Of a stretch of 39,186 nucleotides of DNA, positions 17,235 to 25,087 are shown one piece after another (position 1 is the stretch's first letter; every line of letters begins with the position of its first letter). The notes beneath the pieces were generated by a model that was not told the origin of the DNA, searched no databases, and worked only from the letters and a program-made list of their open reading frames with translations. The translations under genes and the position numbers were made by a program. Source of the DNA: Myxococcales bacterium (GTDB lineage Bacteria > Myxococcota_A > Polyangia > Polyangiales > Houyiibacteriaceae); assembly GCA_024643985.1 (NCBI GenBank), contig JAHELW010000008.1, positions 1 to 39,186 on the forward strand. Reading direction: 5' to 3'.

Positions 17235-20200
17235 AGCGCTTGGCCGCCGTGCTGGTGGCCTCATGGCTTTTTGGCGTCGGCGGGTGTGAGGGCGGGCTCG
17301 TCGCCCCCAGTGAGCCGCAAAGACCTGCGTCATGCCCCGAGACGCGACGAGTATCGCCCCCGATGCCTGGTGTGCGCCCCGAGCATCGCACGGCGGAGTA
17401 CTGGGTGGCGCGCCAGGCGCGATACGGCGCCGTGGACGAGCCGCTGATGAGCCCAGCCGCTGCGGCCCGGCACAACGACGCTCTTCGACGCCCCATCGAC
17501 GGCGAGCCGATCGGCCAAATCGGCCTTCTCGCAGAGGTCGAGCCGACGATGCTCGATGCTCAGGTCGAGGGGCGGTTGGCCCACATGCGCGGCAAGCTCG
17601 AGTCGGAGGAGCTCGTCGACGAGCACGGCGAGCCCGTCGACGCCGACGTGCTCGATGCTTTCAACGTGCCTACGTCGCTCGACGCCATGAAAGACTGGCG
17701 AGCGGCCGAGGGATTGGTGCCACTTCGCTGCGGACCCTACAGCCGCGGCCTCTTCCATTTGCCGGTCGACGTGGAGTTCGACCGCAACCGGTGCAGCACC
17801 CTCCGTGAGGGTGAGCTCCTTCAGCTGCTGGCTCGCTGGCCGAACGGGATGTTCCTCGCACGAACCCCGTACACACTTGGCTGGGTCGACCGCAGCGGGC
17901 TTTCGGCGCCGCTTTCGGCGGCCGACGTCGCGGCCAGAATGCAAAGCCGAGCGGCCCAAGCGATGACGCGGCGGGCTGTTCTGACGGAGGCGTTTTCGAT
18001 GCTGGGCGAGCCCTATGGCTGGGGCGGCCGGGGCGGAGGCTACGACTGCTCCCGATTCCTGTTGGATCTGTTCGCGCGTTTTGGAATCGCTCTTCCGCGG
18101 AACAGCGCGAGGCAGGCGATGGCGGGCACCTTTTCGCTCGACGTTTCGATGCTCGAGGACCTCAACGAGAAGCGGCTCCTCATCGAGGCCGCAGCACGGC
18201 GAGGGATCGTGCTTCTGCAGTTCCCCGGCCACATCATGCTGTATCTCGGCACGACGGACGATGGCGCTCCGATGGCGATCCACTCGTTCTCGGAGTTCCT
18301 GACACCCTGCGACGGGACGGAGCTCGAGACGGTCAACCGCGTCGATCGCGTCGCCGTGAGCGATCTCACGCTCGGAGACGGAAGCTCCCGCACCGATTTC
18401 TTGAGTCGGATCACGCGTGTCACCGTAATTGGCGGAACGCCCGGACGCGGGCTCGCCGCCGACGCCGAGCTGCGACCTGCCGCGCCCGTCGCACTCCCGG
18501 TGGGCCAGTGTACGGACTCGAAGCGCACCGCGATCTTCCGAACCCCGCTTCGTGCCGATGCTTCCCGCCCTCTTCGGGTGATCGCGGCGAGCGAGCGTGA
18601 CCCCGGAGCCGCATCCCTGACGCTCTTCACTCCAGAAGGCACACCGGTCGAGCCCGAGCAGCACGTGCTCGATGGACCGCCGTTCGGCCGCTGGGTCGAG
18701 GTGGCAGATCCGATGCCGGGCCGCTGGACGGCCGTCTTCGGCGATGGGAATCAAATCTTGGCCTGCGAGCGCATCGGGGTGGCGCCGCGGCCAGCGGCGG
18801 CCGAGCGAAGGAGCGCGCCCGGCCCCGCCTGGAACGTGTCCTCGCAGTGGGGGCGCGCGAGCGAAAACCTCTACTCGATCTTCATCGAACAGCTCTTTCG
18901 CGAGCCTATCGGCGACGACACGACGTGGCCCTCGCTCCAAGCGCTCATCGGAGACCCGAAACGCAATCTCCTGTACGACTACCGCGAGATCGGGGAGGAC
19001 GAGGCGCTTGCGCTCGAACCGGACTGCGCCGACCTACCCTATTTCCTTCGGGCGTACTTCGCGTGGAAGCTGCGGCTGCCGTTCGTGTACCGTATGTGCA
19101 CGCGGGGCCGCAAGGACAGCGCTCCGACGTGCGAGCCGTTCGTTCTGAGCAATCTCGACTCGGTGCCTGACAGGACCTCGGCGGCAGCTTTTCGGAGATT
19201 CGCTCGCCGCGTCGCCAACACCGTACACTCGTCGAGCCCGCGTACGCTGCCGAATGACGACGAAACCGACTTCTATCCCTTGCGCCTCAGCCGTCAGTCG
19301 TTGCGTCCGGGCACCGTCTACGCGGATCCCTACGGACACGTTCTCGTCGTCGCGCGATGGAAGCCCCAGGGAGTCACCGACTACGGCGTGCTGATCGGCG
19401 CGGACGCGCAGCCGGACGGCACCGTGGGCCGCAGGCGTTTCTGGCGAGGCTCGTTTCTGTTCACGCCCGAGACCGAGCAGGTCGGTGCGGGCTTCAAAGC
19501 ATGGCGGCCGGTGCAACACGACCCGTCCTTGGCCACTGGCATCGACGCCCAGCGGATCGACGCTGCGGACGCTTCCGAAGGCGATGCGGCGGCGGACCCC
19601 GCTCTGCCGCCGCCTCAACCATGGAAGATCGCGACCAACGCGCAGCTCCGCGAGGCCAAAGGCATTCGTGCATGGTCGGACGCGCAGTATCGGGGGAGCG
19701 CGGATGACTTCTATGCGACGATGGAGGGCATCATCAACCCTCGCCCTCTCGATCCCGTGCGGATGCAGATCAGCCTGGTCGACGCGCTCGAGGAGTCGGT
19801 GGAGCGACGCGTGAGCTCGGTGCAAAACGGCGAAGACTTCATGCGAGAGCAGAGCTATGCCGTCGTCGACATGCCGTTCGGCGCTCGGCTTTTTCTGACG
19901 ACCGGGCCCTGGGAAGACTTCTCGACGCCCTCTCGCGACATGCGCTTGCTCATCAGCATCGACGCCGTCCTCTCGTTTGCACGAACCGTAGAAGCCCACC
20001 CCGATCGTTTCGGCGTCCCGGAAACCGATCGGACCGCCGCCGTCGAGCTCATACGAGCTACTCTCCAGTCGGAGCTCGAGAAGCGCACGTTCGAGTACAC
20101 CCGGTCCGATGGCAGCGCTTGGACACTTTCGCTTGCAGACGTCATCGAGCGGGCAAAAGCCCTCGAGGTCGCCTACAACCCGAACGATTGCGTCGAGCTC

Positions 20201-20323
20201 CGTTGGGGAGCACTCGAAGGCTCGGAAGAACGCGCGACGTGCCAGCGAAGAGCCCCCGAGGCGCAGGCCAGGCGAATGCAGAAGTATCGCGCTTGGTTTT
20301 CGGCGAGGCGACGCCCAGAGTGA
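17213..20323 (+). CDS. Large NlpC/P60 lipoprotein with SH3-like modules and a second Cys-His domain
   Basis: The 1036-residue product starts with a probable lipoprotein signal (LAAVLVASWLFGVGGC). Residues about 60-110 (EYWVARQARYGAVDEPLMSP) resemble the stabilising N-terminal domain of NlpC/P60 enzymes, and about 165-240 look SH3-like. The C40 peptidase core is clear: GEPYGWGGRGGGYDCSRFLL with C279, FPGHIMLYLG with H340 and MAIHSF with H357, all in normal order. Such enzymes cut peptidoglycan stem peptides. The remaining 600 residues are unusual for the family. They include PDCADLPYFLRAYFAWKL (C605, D607) and DPYGHVLVVARW (H709), an arrangement reminiscent of a second papain-like or transglutaminase-like fold. 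It overlaps the upstream hydrolase gene by 22 bases. The stop is one base from the convergent lipoprotein gene. Confidence 0.83.
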   Translation: MDARTHIERLAAVLVASWLFGVGGCEGGLVAPSEPQRPASCPETRRVSPPMPGVRPEHRTAEYWVARQARYGAVDEPLMSPAAAARHNDALRRPIDGEPIGQIGLLAEVEPTMLDAQVEGRLAHMRGKLESEELVDEHGEPVDADVLDAFNVPTSLDAMKDWRAAEGLVPLRCGPYSRGLFHLPVDVEFDRNRCSTLREGELLQLLARWPNGMFLARTPYTLGWVDRSGLSAPLSAADVAARMQSRAAQAMTRRAVLTEAFSMLGEPYGWGGRGGGYDCSRFLLDLFARFGIALPRNSARQAMAGTFSLDVSMLEDLNEKRLLIEAAARRGIVLLQFPGHIMLYLGTTDDGAPMAIHSFSEFLTPCDGTELETVNRVDRVAVSDLTLGDGSSRTDFLSRITRVTVIGGTPGRGLAADAELRPAAPVALPVGQCTDSKRTAIFRTPLRADASRPLRVIAASERDPGAASLTLFTPEGTPVEPEQHVLDGPPFGRWVEVADPMPGRWTAVFGDGNQILACERIGVAPRPAAAERRSAPGPAWNVSSQWGRASENLYSIFIEQLFREPIGDDTTWPSLQALIGDPKRNLLYDYREIGEDEALALEPDCADLPYFLRAYFAWKLRLPFVYRMCTRGRKDSAPTCEPFVLSNLDSVPDRTSAAAFRRFARRVANTVHSSSPRTLPNDDETDFYPLRLSRQSLRPGTVYADPYGHVLVVARWKPQGVTDYGVLIGADAQPDGTVGRRRFWRGSFLFTPETEQVGAGFKAWRPVQHDPSLATGIDAQRIDAADASEGDAAADPALPPPQPWKIATNAQLREAKGIRAWSDAQYRGSADDFYATMEGIINPRPLDPVRMQISLVDALEESVERRVSSVQNGEDFMREQSYAVVDMPFGARLFLTTGPWEDFSTPSRDMRLLISIDAVLSFARTVEAHPDRFGVPETDRTAAVELIRATLQSELEKRTFEYTRSDGSAWTLSLADVIERAKALEVAYNPNDCVELRWGALEGSEERATCQRRAPEAQARRMQKYRAWFSARRRPE

Positions 20324-20324
20324 G

Positions 20325-21071
20325 TTACCGAGGCGGGTTGGTCCACTCCTGCGCGTTTTCGTCGACCTCGTAGCCGTCGATCGGCTTGGGCTTCGGGCCT
20401 TGAACTCTTCTCGACTTTGGCTCCTGGATCGGGCGGCCGCCGTCGAAGCCACCGCTGATCCACTTCTCGGTCGGCCAGCCAGCGACGGGCCTGCCCGAAG
20501 CCTCGACCTCAGGCCGCTTGGGGAGCGGTTCCCGGACGTTTCGAAGGCTTGGCTCCGGAACACCGGGCTCCGCTTCCACGACGACCTCGGGGGTATAGTT
20601 GAACTCGATGATCGTCGAGGCAGGCTTAGACACCGGTTCGTCCAGCTCGGGCAGAACGACCGTTTCCGCGCGGCGCGCGATGCACTCGCGCGCGGCGTTC
20701 GAAAGGCCTGCGCCATAGACCGATGGAGAGATCACCATGCCGGTCGGCCGCACCGTCGCGGCGACGCTGATTCGAACTTTCATCGGCCGCGCCGCGGTGT
20801 AGTCGCGAAGGCACGCCGTCGGAACGCCCAGGGCGGCCTTGAGCTCGGCGTCGAGGTCCCGTTCCGGCTCTTTCTCGGTGTCTCCACGCTCGGGAAGGTC
20901 GACCGCCCTTTCTGGCCGCGGCGCCTCGACGGGCTCGCGCGGCGGCCTCGGCGGGGGCGGCGAATAGTGCACCGGATCGGTACCAGGGTTGGCGCCCCGC
21001 AGGGGCTCTTCGCCGCTTTGGCATCCGAGAACCGAGATCGCCAGCCAGAGCAAGACCGCGGAGCGCAACAT
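20325..21071 (-). CDS. Lipoprotein with TonB/AgmX-like C-terminal domain
   Basis: The 248-residue product has a lipoprotein signal (MLRSAVLLWLAISVLGC, lipobox VLGC at residue 17), then a proline-rich stretch (YSPPPPRPPREPVEAPRPER). A domain at about residues 80-165 follows, containing KVRISVAATVRPTGMVISPSV, AARECIARRAETVVLPEL and STIIEFNY. This order resembles TonB C-terminal and AgmX/PglI C-terminal domains (strand, GxV turn, C-containing helix, strand). The tail is Pro/Arg rich. I chose the ATG at 21071 because it starts the lipoprotein signal and TACTAT lies six bases before it. The role may be envelope protein-protein contact. The domain match is by eye. Confidence 0.68.
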   Translation of the reverse strand: MLRSAVLLWLAISVLGCQSGEEPLRGANPGTDPVHYSPPPPRPPREPVEAPRPERAVDLPERGDTEKEPERDLDAELKAALGVPTACLRDYTAARPMKVRISVAATVRPTGMVISPSVYGAGLSNAARECIARRAETVVLPELDEPVSKPASTIIEFNYTPEVVVEAEPGVPEPSLRNVREPLPKRPEVEASGRPVAGWPTEKWISGGFDGGRPIQEPKSRRVQGPKPKPIDGYEVDENAQEWTNPPR

Positions 21072-21077
21072 GTGCAC

Positions 21078-21083
21078 ATAGTA
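21078..21083 (-). promoter_or_regulatory. Putative -10 box (TACTAT) of the TonB-C-like lipoprotein gene
   Basis: TACTAT on the minus strand ends six bases before the ATG at 21071, predicting a leaderless message separate from the upstream barrel gene, whose stop is about 55 bases away. No clear -35 box is seen. Confidence 0.4.
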
Positions 21084-21126
21084 GCGGGCATTCGGCATCC
21101 GCGGTACTTCGTGGGTTTCGCCGCGC

Positions 21127-22845
21127 CTAGCGACGCCAAGCGAATCCAAGCGTTCCCACCAGATAGCGGTCGAGCGCGCCTCCGGCCACGTACGGGGCGT
21201 TCGGCGGAACCGGGTTCAGCTTGAACCAGTAGCGCCGGAAATCGAGACCGAGTCGAATCTCGAAGCCGAGGGGAAGCGCAAAGCCGACGAAGAGGCCCGT
21301 GTCGAGGCCGTTGGCCTTGGCCTCGGGGAACCAGGTGTTGGTCCCGATCCCGCCGACGTTGAATACGGCCCGAAGCGCGAGGTTGCCACCGATGATGTAG
21401 GTTTCTTTCTTCCCTAGCGCGACGCGGAAGCCACCGCCGATTCGAACGAGCTCGTACCTCACACCCGGCACGCCGGCCGTGTTGTCCTGGCCGGGGATCG
21501 GCGGCCCCGACACCCCGAATTCGAAGCTGTGCACGCCATAGTCGAGGACGACGAACGGCTCCCACCTCCCCGTCGGATAGCGCCACCTCAAGCCAACGAG
21601 AAACTGCTGCGAGCTCGTTGGAAACGTCGAGCCGTCTGCGCGCGTCGAATCGATCGCAAACAGCCGCTCCCACTCGAAGTCGATGCCAAACTGCGCGCCC
21701 ACGCCGGACGTGAAGTGCGCGCCTGGGAAGTATTGAAACCGTAGGCCGACTCCCGGGCCAGCGTTCAACGTGTAGTTGCGGAGCTGACCAAAGACGTCGT
21801 CGTTGTAGCCAAACGTTCGGCGCACGAGGCGAAACTCGGCGAGCAGGTCGACCGCCGCGGGCCGCTTCTTCTTAGAGGGGCGCGCCTTAGCCTTTTTCTC
21901 GTCGGCTTCTTTCTTCGGGGCTCGCGCGACGGAGGCGGTAGGCGCGACTACGACGGCACCCGGCTTCATCACCTCGAGCTTCCCGAGGTCCTTGCGGAAG
22001 TCGGGCCCGACTCGGGCCTCCAGCGACTTCGTCAACCCGCCTAGGGTGTCTGCCTCGTAGTAGCGCTGTCGGATGACCGTGCTGCTCCGACCCTCGACGA
22101 GACGCACGTAGGCGGACCAGACCCCCTGTTCACGCAGAACGTCCCCTTCGAACAGGGCGCTCACCGCAAGCGCGGTGGCCGGAGCGACGTGCCCGCCCTC
22201 GGACTGGAGGCTCACGCCGAGGCTTCTTGCCTTCTCGACGAAGTCGCCGTTGGGATAGAGCTCGATCTGCTCGTCGCGTAGCCCGCGCACGGCGGCGCTT
22301 CGAACCTTCGCGCCCTGAGTGCCTTGAAAAGACCGGACGACCACCCGCGGCTGGTTCGGCTGCTTGGCCGGCTCCGGCGGCTCCGGGGCTGCTTTCGGCG
22401 GCGCGGCGGCGGCTGCAGCCCCGGCGCTCGGCAGGAGACCCGTCTTCAATAGCTGCGCGACCAGCCGGCTCGAAAGCCGGCCGACGCTCGAAGAGCTGGT
22501 CTTCAGCTTCTTCACCCGCTGCCCTTTGGCGTTCCTGACCTCGGTGTCCGCGACCCAACGGCCCTCCGCGCGGCGCACCTTGGCACGGACCAGCACGGAG
22601 GCGTCGAGCCGAGCCGCCTGCTTTGCGTAACCCTTCGTCTTCTTGGCGACCGCACTCACCTGCTTGAGGGGTACGACCTCGACATCGGCCCTCCGCAGGC
22701 CGGTCTGCACGTTTTGGCGGACCTTCGCGCTTTGGGGACCTTGGAACGGAAGCAGCGCGGCGGCCCCGGCGTCTGCACGAGCCACGCCGGCCACCCATGG
22801 CGAAGCTACTACCAAGACTAGCGCGCAGGCGCGCAACCACCCCAT
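21127..22845 (-). CDS. Secreted protein with two copies of an unrecognised domain and a C-terminal beta-barrel
   Basis: The 572-residue product has a signal peptide (LRACALVLVVASPWVAGVARA, cleavage near 24). Two related domains follow. The first, about 28-137, contains LLPFQGPQSAKVRQNVQTGL, and the second, about 167-282, contains VRSFQGTQGAKVRSAAVRGL. They are separated by an Ala/Pro linker (141-166). A lysine-rich linker (about 305-330) leads into about 240 residues of alternating strands with aromatic girdles (VGLRFQYFPGAHFTSGVGAQFGIDF, FVGFALPLGFEIRLGLDF), typical of an outer-membrane barrel. The ATG is preceded by GGGGGTGATCG, and the gene starts three bases after the haem lipoprotein stop. 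It may be an outer-membrane protein with a periplasmic head. I do not recognise the repeated domain. Confidence 0.72.
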   Translation of the reverse strand: MGWLRACALVLVVASPWVAGVARADAGAAALLPFQGPQSAKVRQNVQTGLRRADVEVVPLKQVSAVAKKTKGYAKQAARLDASVLVRAKVRRAEGRWVADTEVRNAKGQRVKKLKTSSSSVGRLSSRLVAQLLKTGLLPSAGAAAAAAPPKAAPEPPEPAKQPNQPRVVVRSFQGTQGAKVRSAAVRGLRDEQIELYPNGDFVEKARSLGVSLQSEGGHVAPATALAVSALFEGDVLREQGVWSAYVRLVEGRSSTVIRQRYYEADTLGGLTKSLEARVGPDFRKDLGKLEVMKPGAVVVAPTASVARAPKKEADEKKAKARPSKKKRPAAVDLLAEFRLVRRTFGYNDDVFGQLRNYTLNAGPGVGLRFQYFPGAHFTSGVGAQFGIDFEWERLFAIDSTRADGSTFPTSSQQFLVGLRWRYPTGRWEPFVVLDYGVHSFEFGVSGPPIPGQDNTAGVPGVRYELVRIGGGFRVALGKKETYIIGGNLALRAVFNVGGIGTNTWFPEAKANGLDTGLFVGFALPLGFEIRLGLDFRRYWFKLNPVPPNAPYVAGGALDRYLVGTLGFAWRR

Positions 22846-22848
22846 CGA

Positions 22849-23295
22849 TCACCCCCCGTCCAGCATTCCTCCAGAGGAGCCGCCGAGGTCGAGTATCCAC
22901 TGTCGCAGCGTCTCGATGTCCTCGGCTGGCAGCGTTCCGACGACGGGCATTTGAAGCCCGCAGATGCCCGGAACGTTGAGGACCTTGTCGATCAGATAGC
23001 TGCCGTCCGGATCCCCCGCGACCACGATCGTCCTGTCCGTGCATCCAGCGGTGATGGCGTTGACGTCGACCACGCGGTTCTCGACTCCTGGCGAGCGAAG
23101 GTCGAGGCCTGCCTGAGCCTGCGACGTGTCGTCGTGGCACCCGGTCGTGCCGCAGCTCTGCGAGAGGATCGCCTCGGCATCGCGCAGCTCGATGCCGCCG
23201 TCTCCGAACGCATCCCCGTTCGCGAGGCTGCCGGGACAGCCGCCAGCCAAGATCGCCGAGCTCAGGCCCAGCAGAAGCAATACAACGCGCACCAT
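22849..23295 (-). CDS. Haem-binding lipoprotein with CxxxxCH motif (cytochrome-c-like)
   Basis: The 148-residue product has a lipoprotein signal (VVLLLLGLSSAILAGGC) and one candidate haem motif, LSQSCGTTGCHDD, where the cysteines are four residues apart (CxxxxCH). The surrounding pattern is GLDLRSPG, then AGDPDGSYLIDKVLN, then CGLQMPVVGTLPAEDIETLRQWILDLGG. It matches the plan of planctomycete-type single-haem cytochrome c domains, in which a methionine in the late MP motif can be the second iron ligand. The start ATG follows GAGGGGG. It is the first gene of a pair with the barrel protein, three bases apart. A redox or structural role at the envelope is inferred. Confidence 0.68.
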   Translation of the reverse strand: MVRVVLLLLGLSSAILAGGCPGSLANGDAFGDGGIELRDAEAILSQSCGTTGCHDDTSQAQAGLDLRSPGVENRVVDVNAITAGCTDRTIVVAGDPDGSYLIDKVLNVPGICGLQMPVVGTLPAEDIETLRQWILDLGGSSGGMLDGG

Positions 23296-23383
23296 GTCCC
23301 CCTCGCGACTCCCCCGAAATCGTCCCTAAATCTTAGTAATCTATGGCATCCTTCGTCGAGGCCTGCCGCATTTTTCGTGCAAT

Positions 23384-24277
23384 TCAGCGCTCGGCAACCT
23401 GATTCAGCGTCCAGTCATACGGCTCGAACACCACATCGAACCCTGCCGCTCGCGCCTCCCGAACCGCGTCGGCCGTCTCGGGCGCCGCAAAAGCAAGCAC
23501 GAAATCGACGAGGGTCGCCGGTCGGCCGAGCCTGCGAGCGTGCTCCTCGAAGTCGGAGCGGTACCAGTCGAAGATCGCAGAGAGCTGGATCTCACTGGCG
23601 TCTCGATCGACTCGAACGTGGGGCAGGCTGGAACAAAAGGCGACCGTGACGTCGTCGAGCTGCTGGTCGAGCGTCTCCGGAACGAACGCGTGGGGCGCGA
23701 GAGCCGGGCAGGATTTCGACGCGCAGTTGATCGCGGCGTGGATTCGAGCGTCGAGAAAACCACGAATGACTTGGTTTTCCAGGTCGTAGAGATTGATCGC
23801 CTCTCCGTCGAAAGGAAACCGCAGTCCGTAGAAGAAGCCGAAGCCGGCTCTCGGATCGAGCCAGCCACGGACGTCGTGAACGCTTTCGATAGGCCAGCTG
23901 TCGATCACCGCAAAGAGCGTGAGCGCATTGTACGCGTTGATGTAGTAGGCGAGCCGGTGTGGCTCCGTGGGAAACCGTTCTGGCGTGGAGCGAGGGCCCG
24001 TCGTCGCCAAGGTCGCGACGAAACGGCGGAGGTCGTCCTCTTCAGCGCGCACCTGCTCGTAATCGACTCGGCCGTCTTGGACCCATCTTTCGAGGGCCCC
24101 ATCCCACCAGCCGTAGTCGAAGCCTCGAGGCGGAAGCGCAAACGGCTCCGCATCCGCCGAGACGGAGCGCAGCCCGAGCGCCTTGACCGTGAGCACGCCC
24201 GTCGCGCCGAAGACCACGAGGAGAATCGAGCCGATCGCCCACCAGCGCCCGTACCATCGGCTCGGCCTTTCGCCCAC
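23384..24277 (-). CDS. DUF547 domain protein, membrane-anchored
   Basis: The 297-residue product has an N-terminal hydrophobic segment (about 13-35, WWAIGSILLVVFGATGVLTV), probably a signal anchor, followed by a DUF547 domain. The hallmarks are LAYYINAYNALTLFAVID, INLYDLENQVIRGFLDARIHAAINCASKSCPAL and IQLSAIFDWYRSDF. DUF547 has a fold related to papain-like and transglutaminase proteins, with the conserved Cys in NCAS and His before it; the activity is not established. The GTG start is preceded by TGCAATACT six bases away and has no Shine-Dalgarno sequence. No functional link to its neighbours is visible. Confidence 0.84.
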   Translation of the reverse strand: MGERPSRWYGRWWAIGSILLVVFGATGVLTVKALGLRSVSADAEPFALPPRGFDYGWWDGALERWVQDGRVDYEQVRAEEDDLRRFVATLATTGPRSTPERFPTEPHRLAYYINAYNALTLFAVIDSWPIESVHDVRGWLDPRAGFGFFYGLRFPFDGEAINLYDLENQVIRGFLDARIHAAINCASKSCPALAPHAFVPETLDQQLDDVTVAFCSSLPHVRVDRDASEIQLSAIFDWYRSDFEEHARRLGRPATLVDFVLAFAAPETADAVREARAAGFDVVFEPYDWTLNQVAER

Positions 24278-24283
24278 TGGCAG

Positions 24284-24292
24284 AGTATTGCA
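24284..24292 (-). promoter_or_regulatory. Putative extended -10 box (TGCAATACT) of the DUF547 gene
   Basis: TGCAATACT on the minus strand ends six bases before the GTG at 24277. It fits the extended -10 form TGnnAnnnT and predicts a leaderless transcript. Confidence 0.4.
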
Positions 24293-24353
24293 CGAGCGCT
24301 CGAATCGTTACATGCCTTCCGCAGCGAGATGGCGATTGGGCGGGGCGCTTGCC

Positions 24354-25037
24354 TCAGGTGAACGCCTCGAGCACCGCGGGCGCCCTGAGATCGGTGAAGA
24401 CGACACTGGCGCCTGCAGCTCGCAGCGTCGACCCGTCGAAGCTTCCCGTCGTGACCGCCACACACTCGGCGCCTATCGCGCGTGCGGCGCGCACATCGTG
24501 GGGCGTATCGCCAATCACGACGGTCCGCACCTCGCGTGCTTCCGCCGCCCTTTGCCTGCCTCTTTCGAGTCCGACTCGGAGGAGCTCGGCGCGCTCCACG
24601 TGATCGGACCCGAAGCCACCGAACGAGAAAAACGAGTCGAGGTTTCCGCGTGCGAGCTTCGCGTATGCCGCGCGCTCGGTATTGCCCGTGCCGAGACCGA
24701 GCACGAGGTCCGTGCGCTCCGAGAGCTTGGTGAGCAGCGAAGCCACGCCCGGCAGCACCTCGAACGCCTCGGCCTGCGCAAGCTGCTCGGGAAGCAGCGA
24801 TACGTAGCGACGCAGCACGGCGGAGATCAGCGCATCGTCGGGGCTCGCGCCATACTTGGTCAGCGCCTCGGAGACGATCCAGGGGTCGGTGCGGCCCGCG
24901 AACTCCACGGACTCGAGATCCACGTCCTCGCGGCCGCCGAGCACCTCGCCGAGCGCAAGCTCGACGGCGCGCCGGCCGGCCCCCCCAGCGCGCAGCAGCG
25001 TTCCGTCGATGTCGAAGAGCGCGATCGTGACACGCAT
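24354..25037 (-). CDS. HAD-family hydrolase, phosphoglycolate-phosphatase-like
   Basis: The 227-residue product has the HAD motifs in order: I, LFDIDGTLL (D9 nucleophile, D11); II, the threonine of GLGTGN; III, the basic region before VVIGDTPHD; and IV, GDTPHDVRAA. A helical cap of type C1 lies between I and II (about 20-95). It is close in plan to Gph/PGPase-like phosphatases, but many HAD enzymes share this layout and the substrate cannot be read from the motifs. I chose the ATG at 25037 because MRVTIALFDIDG is the normal family start and TGCTACATT lies seven bases before it. It is divergent from the M50 protease gene. Confidence 0.84.
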   Translation of the reverse strand: MRVTIALFDIDGTLLRAGGAGRRAVELALGEVLGGREDVDLESVEFAGRTDPWIVSEALTKYGASPDDALISAVLRRYVSLLPEQLAQAEAFEVLPGVASLLTKLSERTDLVLGLGTGNTERAAYAKLARGNLDSFFSFGGFGSDHVERAELLRVGLERGRQRAAEAREVRTVVIGDTPHDVRAARAIGAECVAVTTGSFDGSTLRAAGASVVFTDLRAPAVLEAFT

Positions 25038-25044
25038 TGGGCGC

Positions 25045-25053
25045 AATGTAGCA
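25045..25053 (-). promoter_or_regulatory. Putative extended -10 box (TGCTACATT) of the HAD hydrolase gene
   Basis: TGCTACATT on the minus strand ends seven bases before the ATG at 25037. It is one of the clearest examples of the recurring extended -10 arrangement. The divergent M50 gene has TAGGCT at 25071-25076, eleven bases before its ATG. Confidence 0.45.
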
Positions 25054-25087
25054 GGCGACCGTTTTCGTAGTAGGCTCCCGCGCGCTG

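Noticed and set aside
17330-20716. Two long minus-strand frames (536 and 560 codons) across the NlpC/P60 gene
   Set aside because: The plus-strand frame has the signal, SH3-like and C40 motifs. The minus-strand translations are Arg/Ala-rich without any domain.
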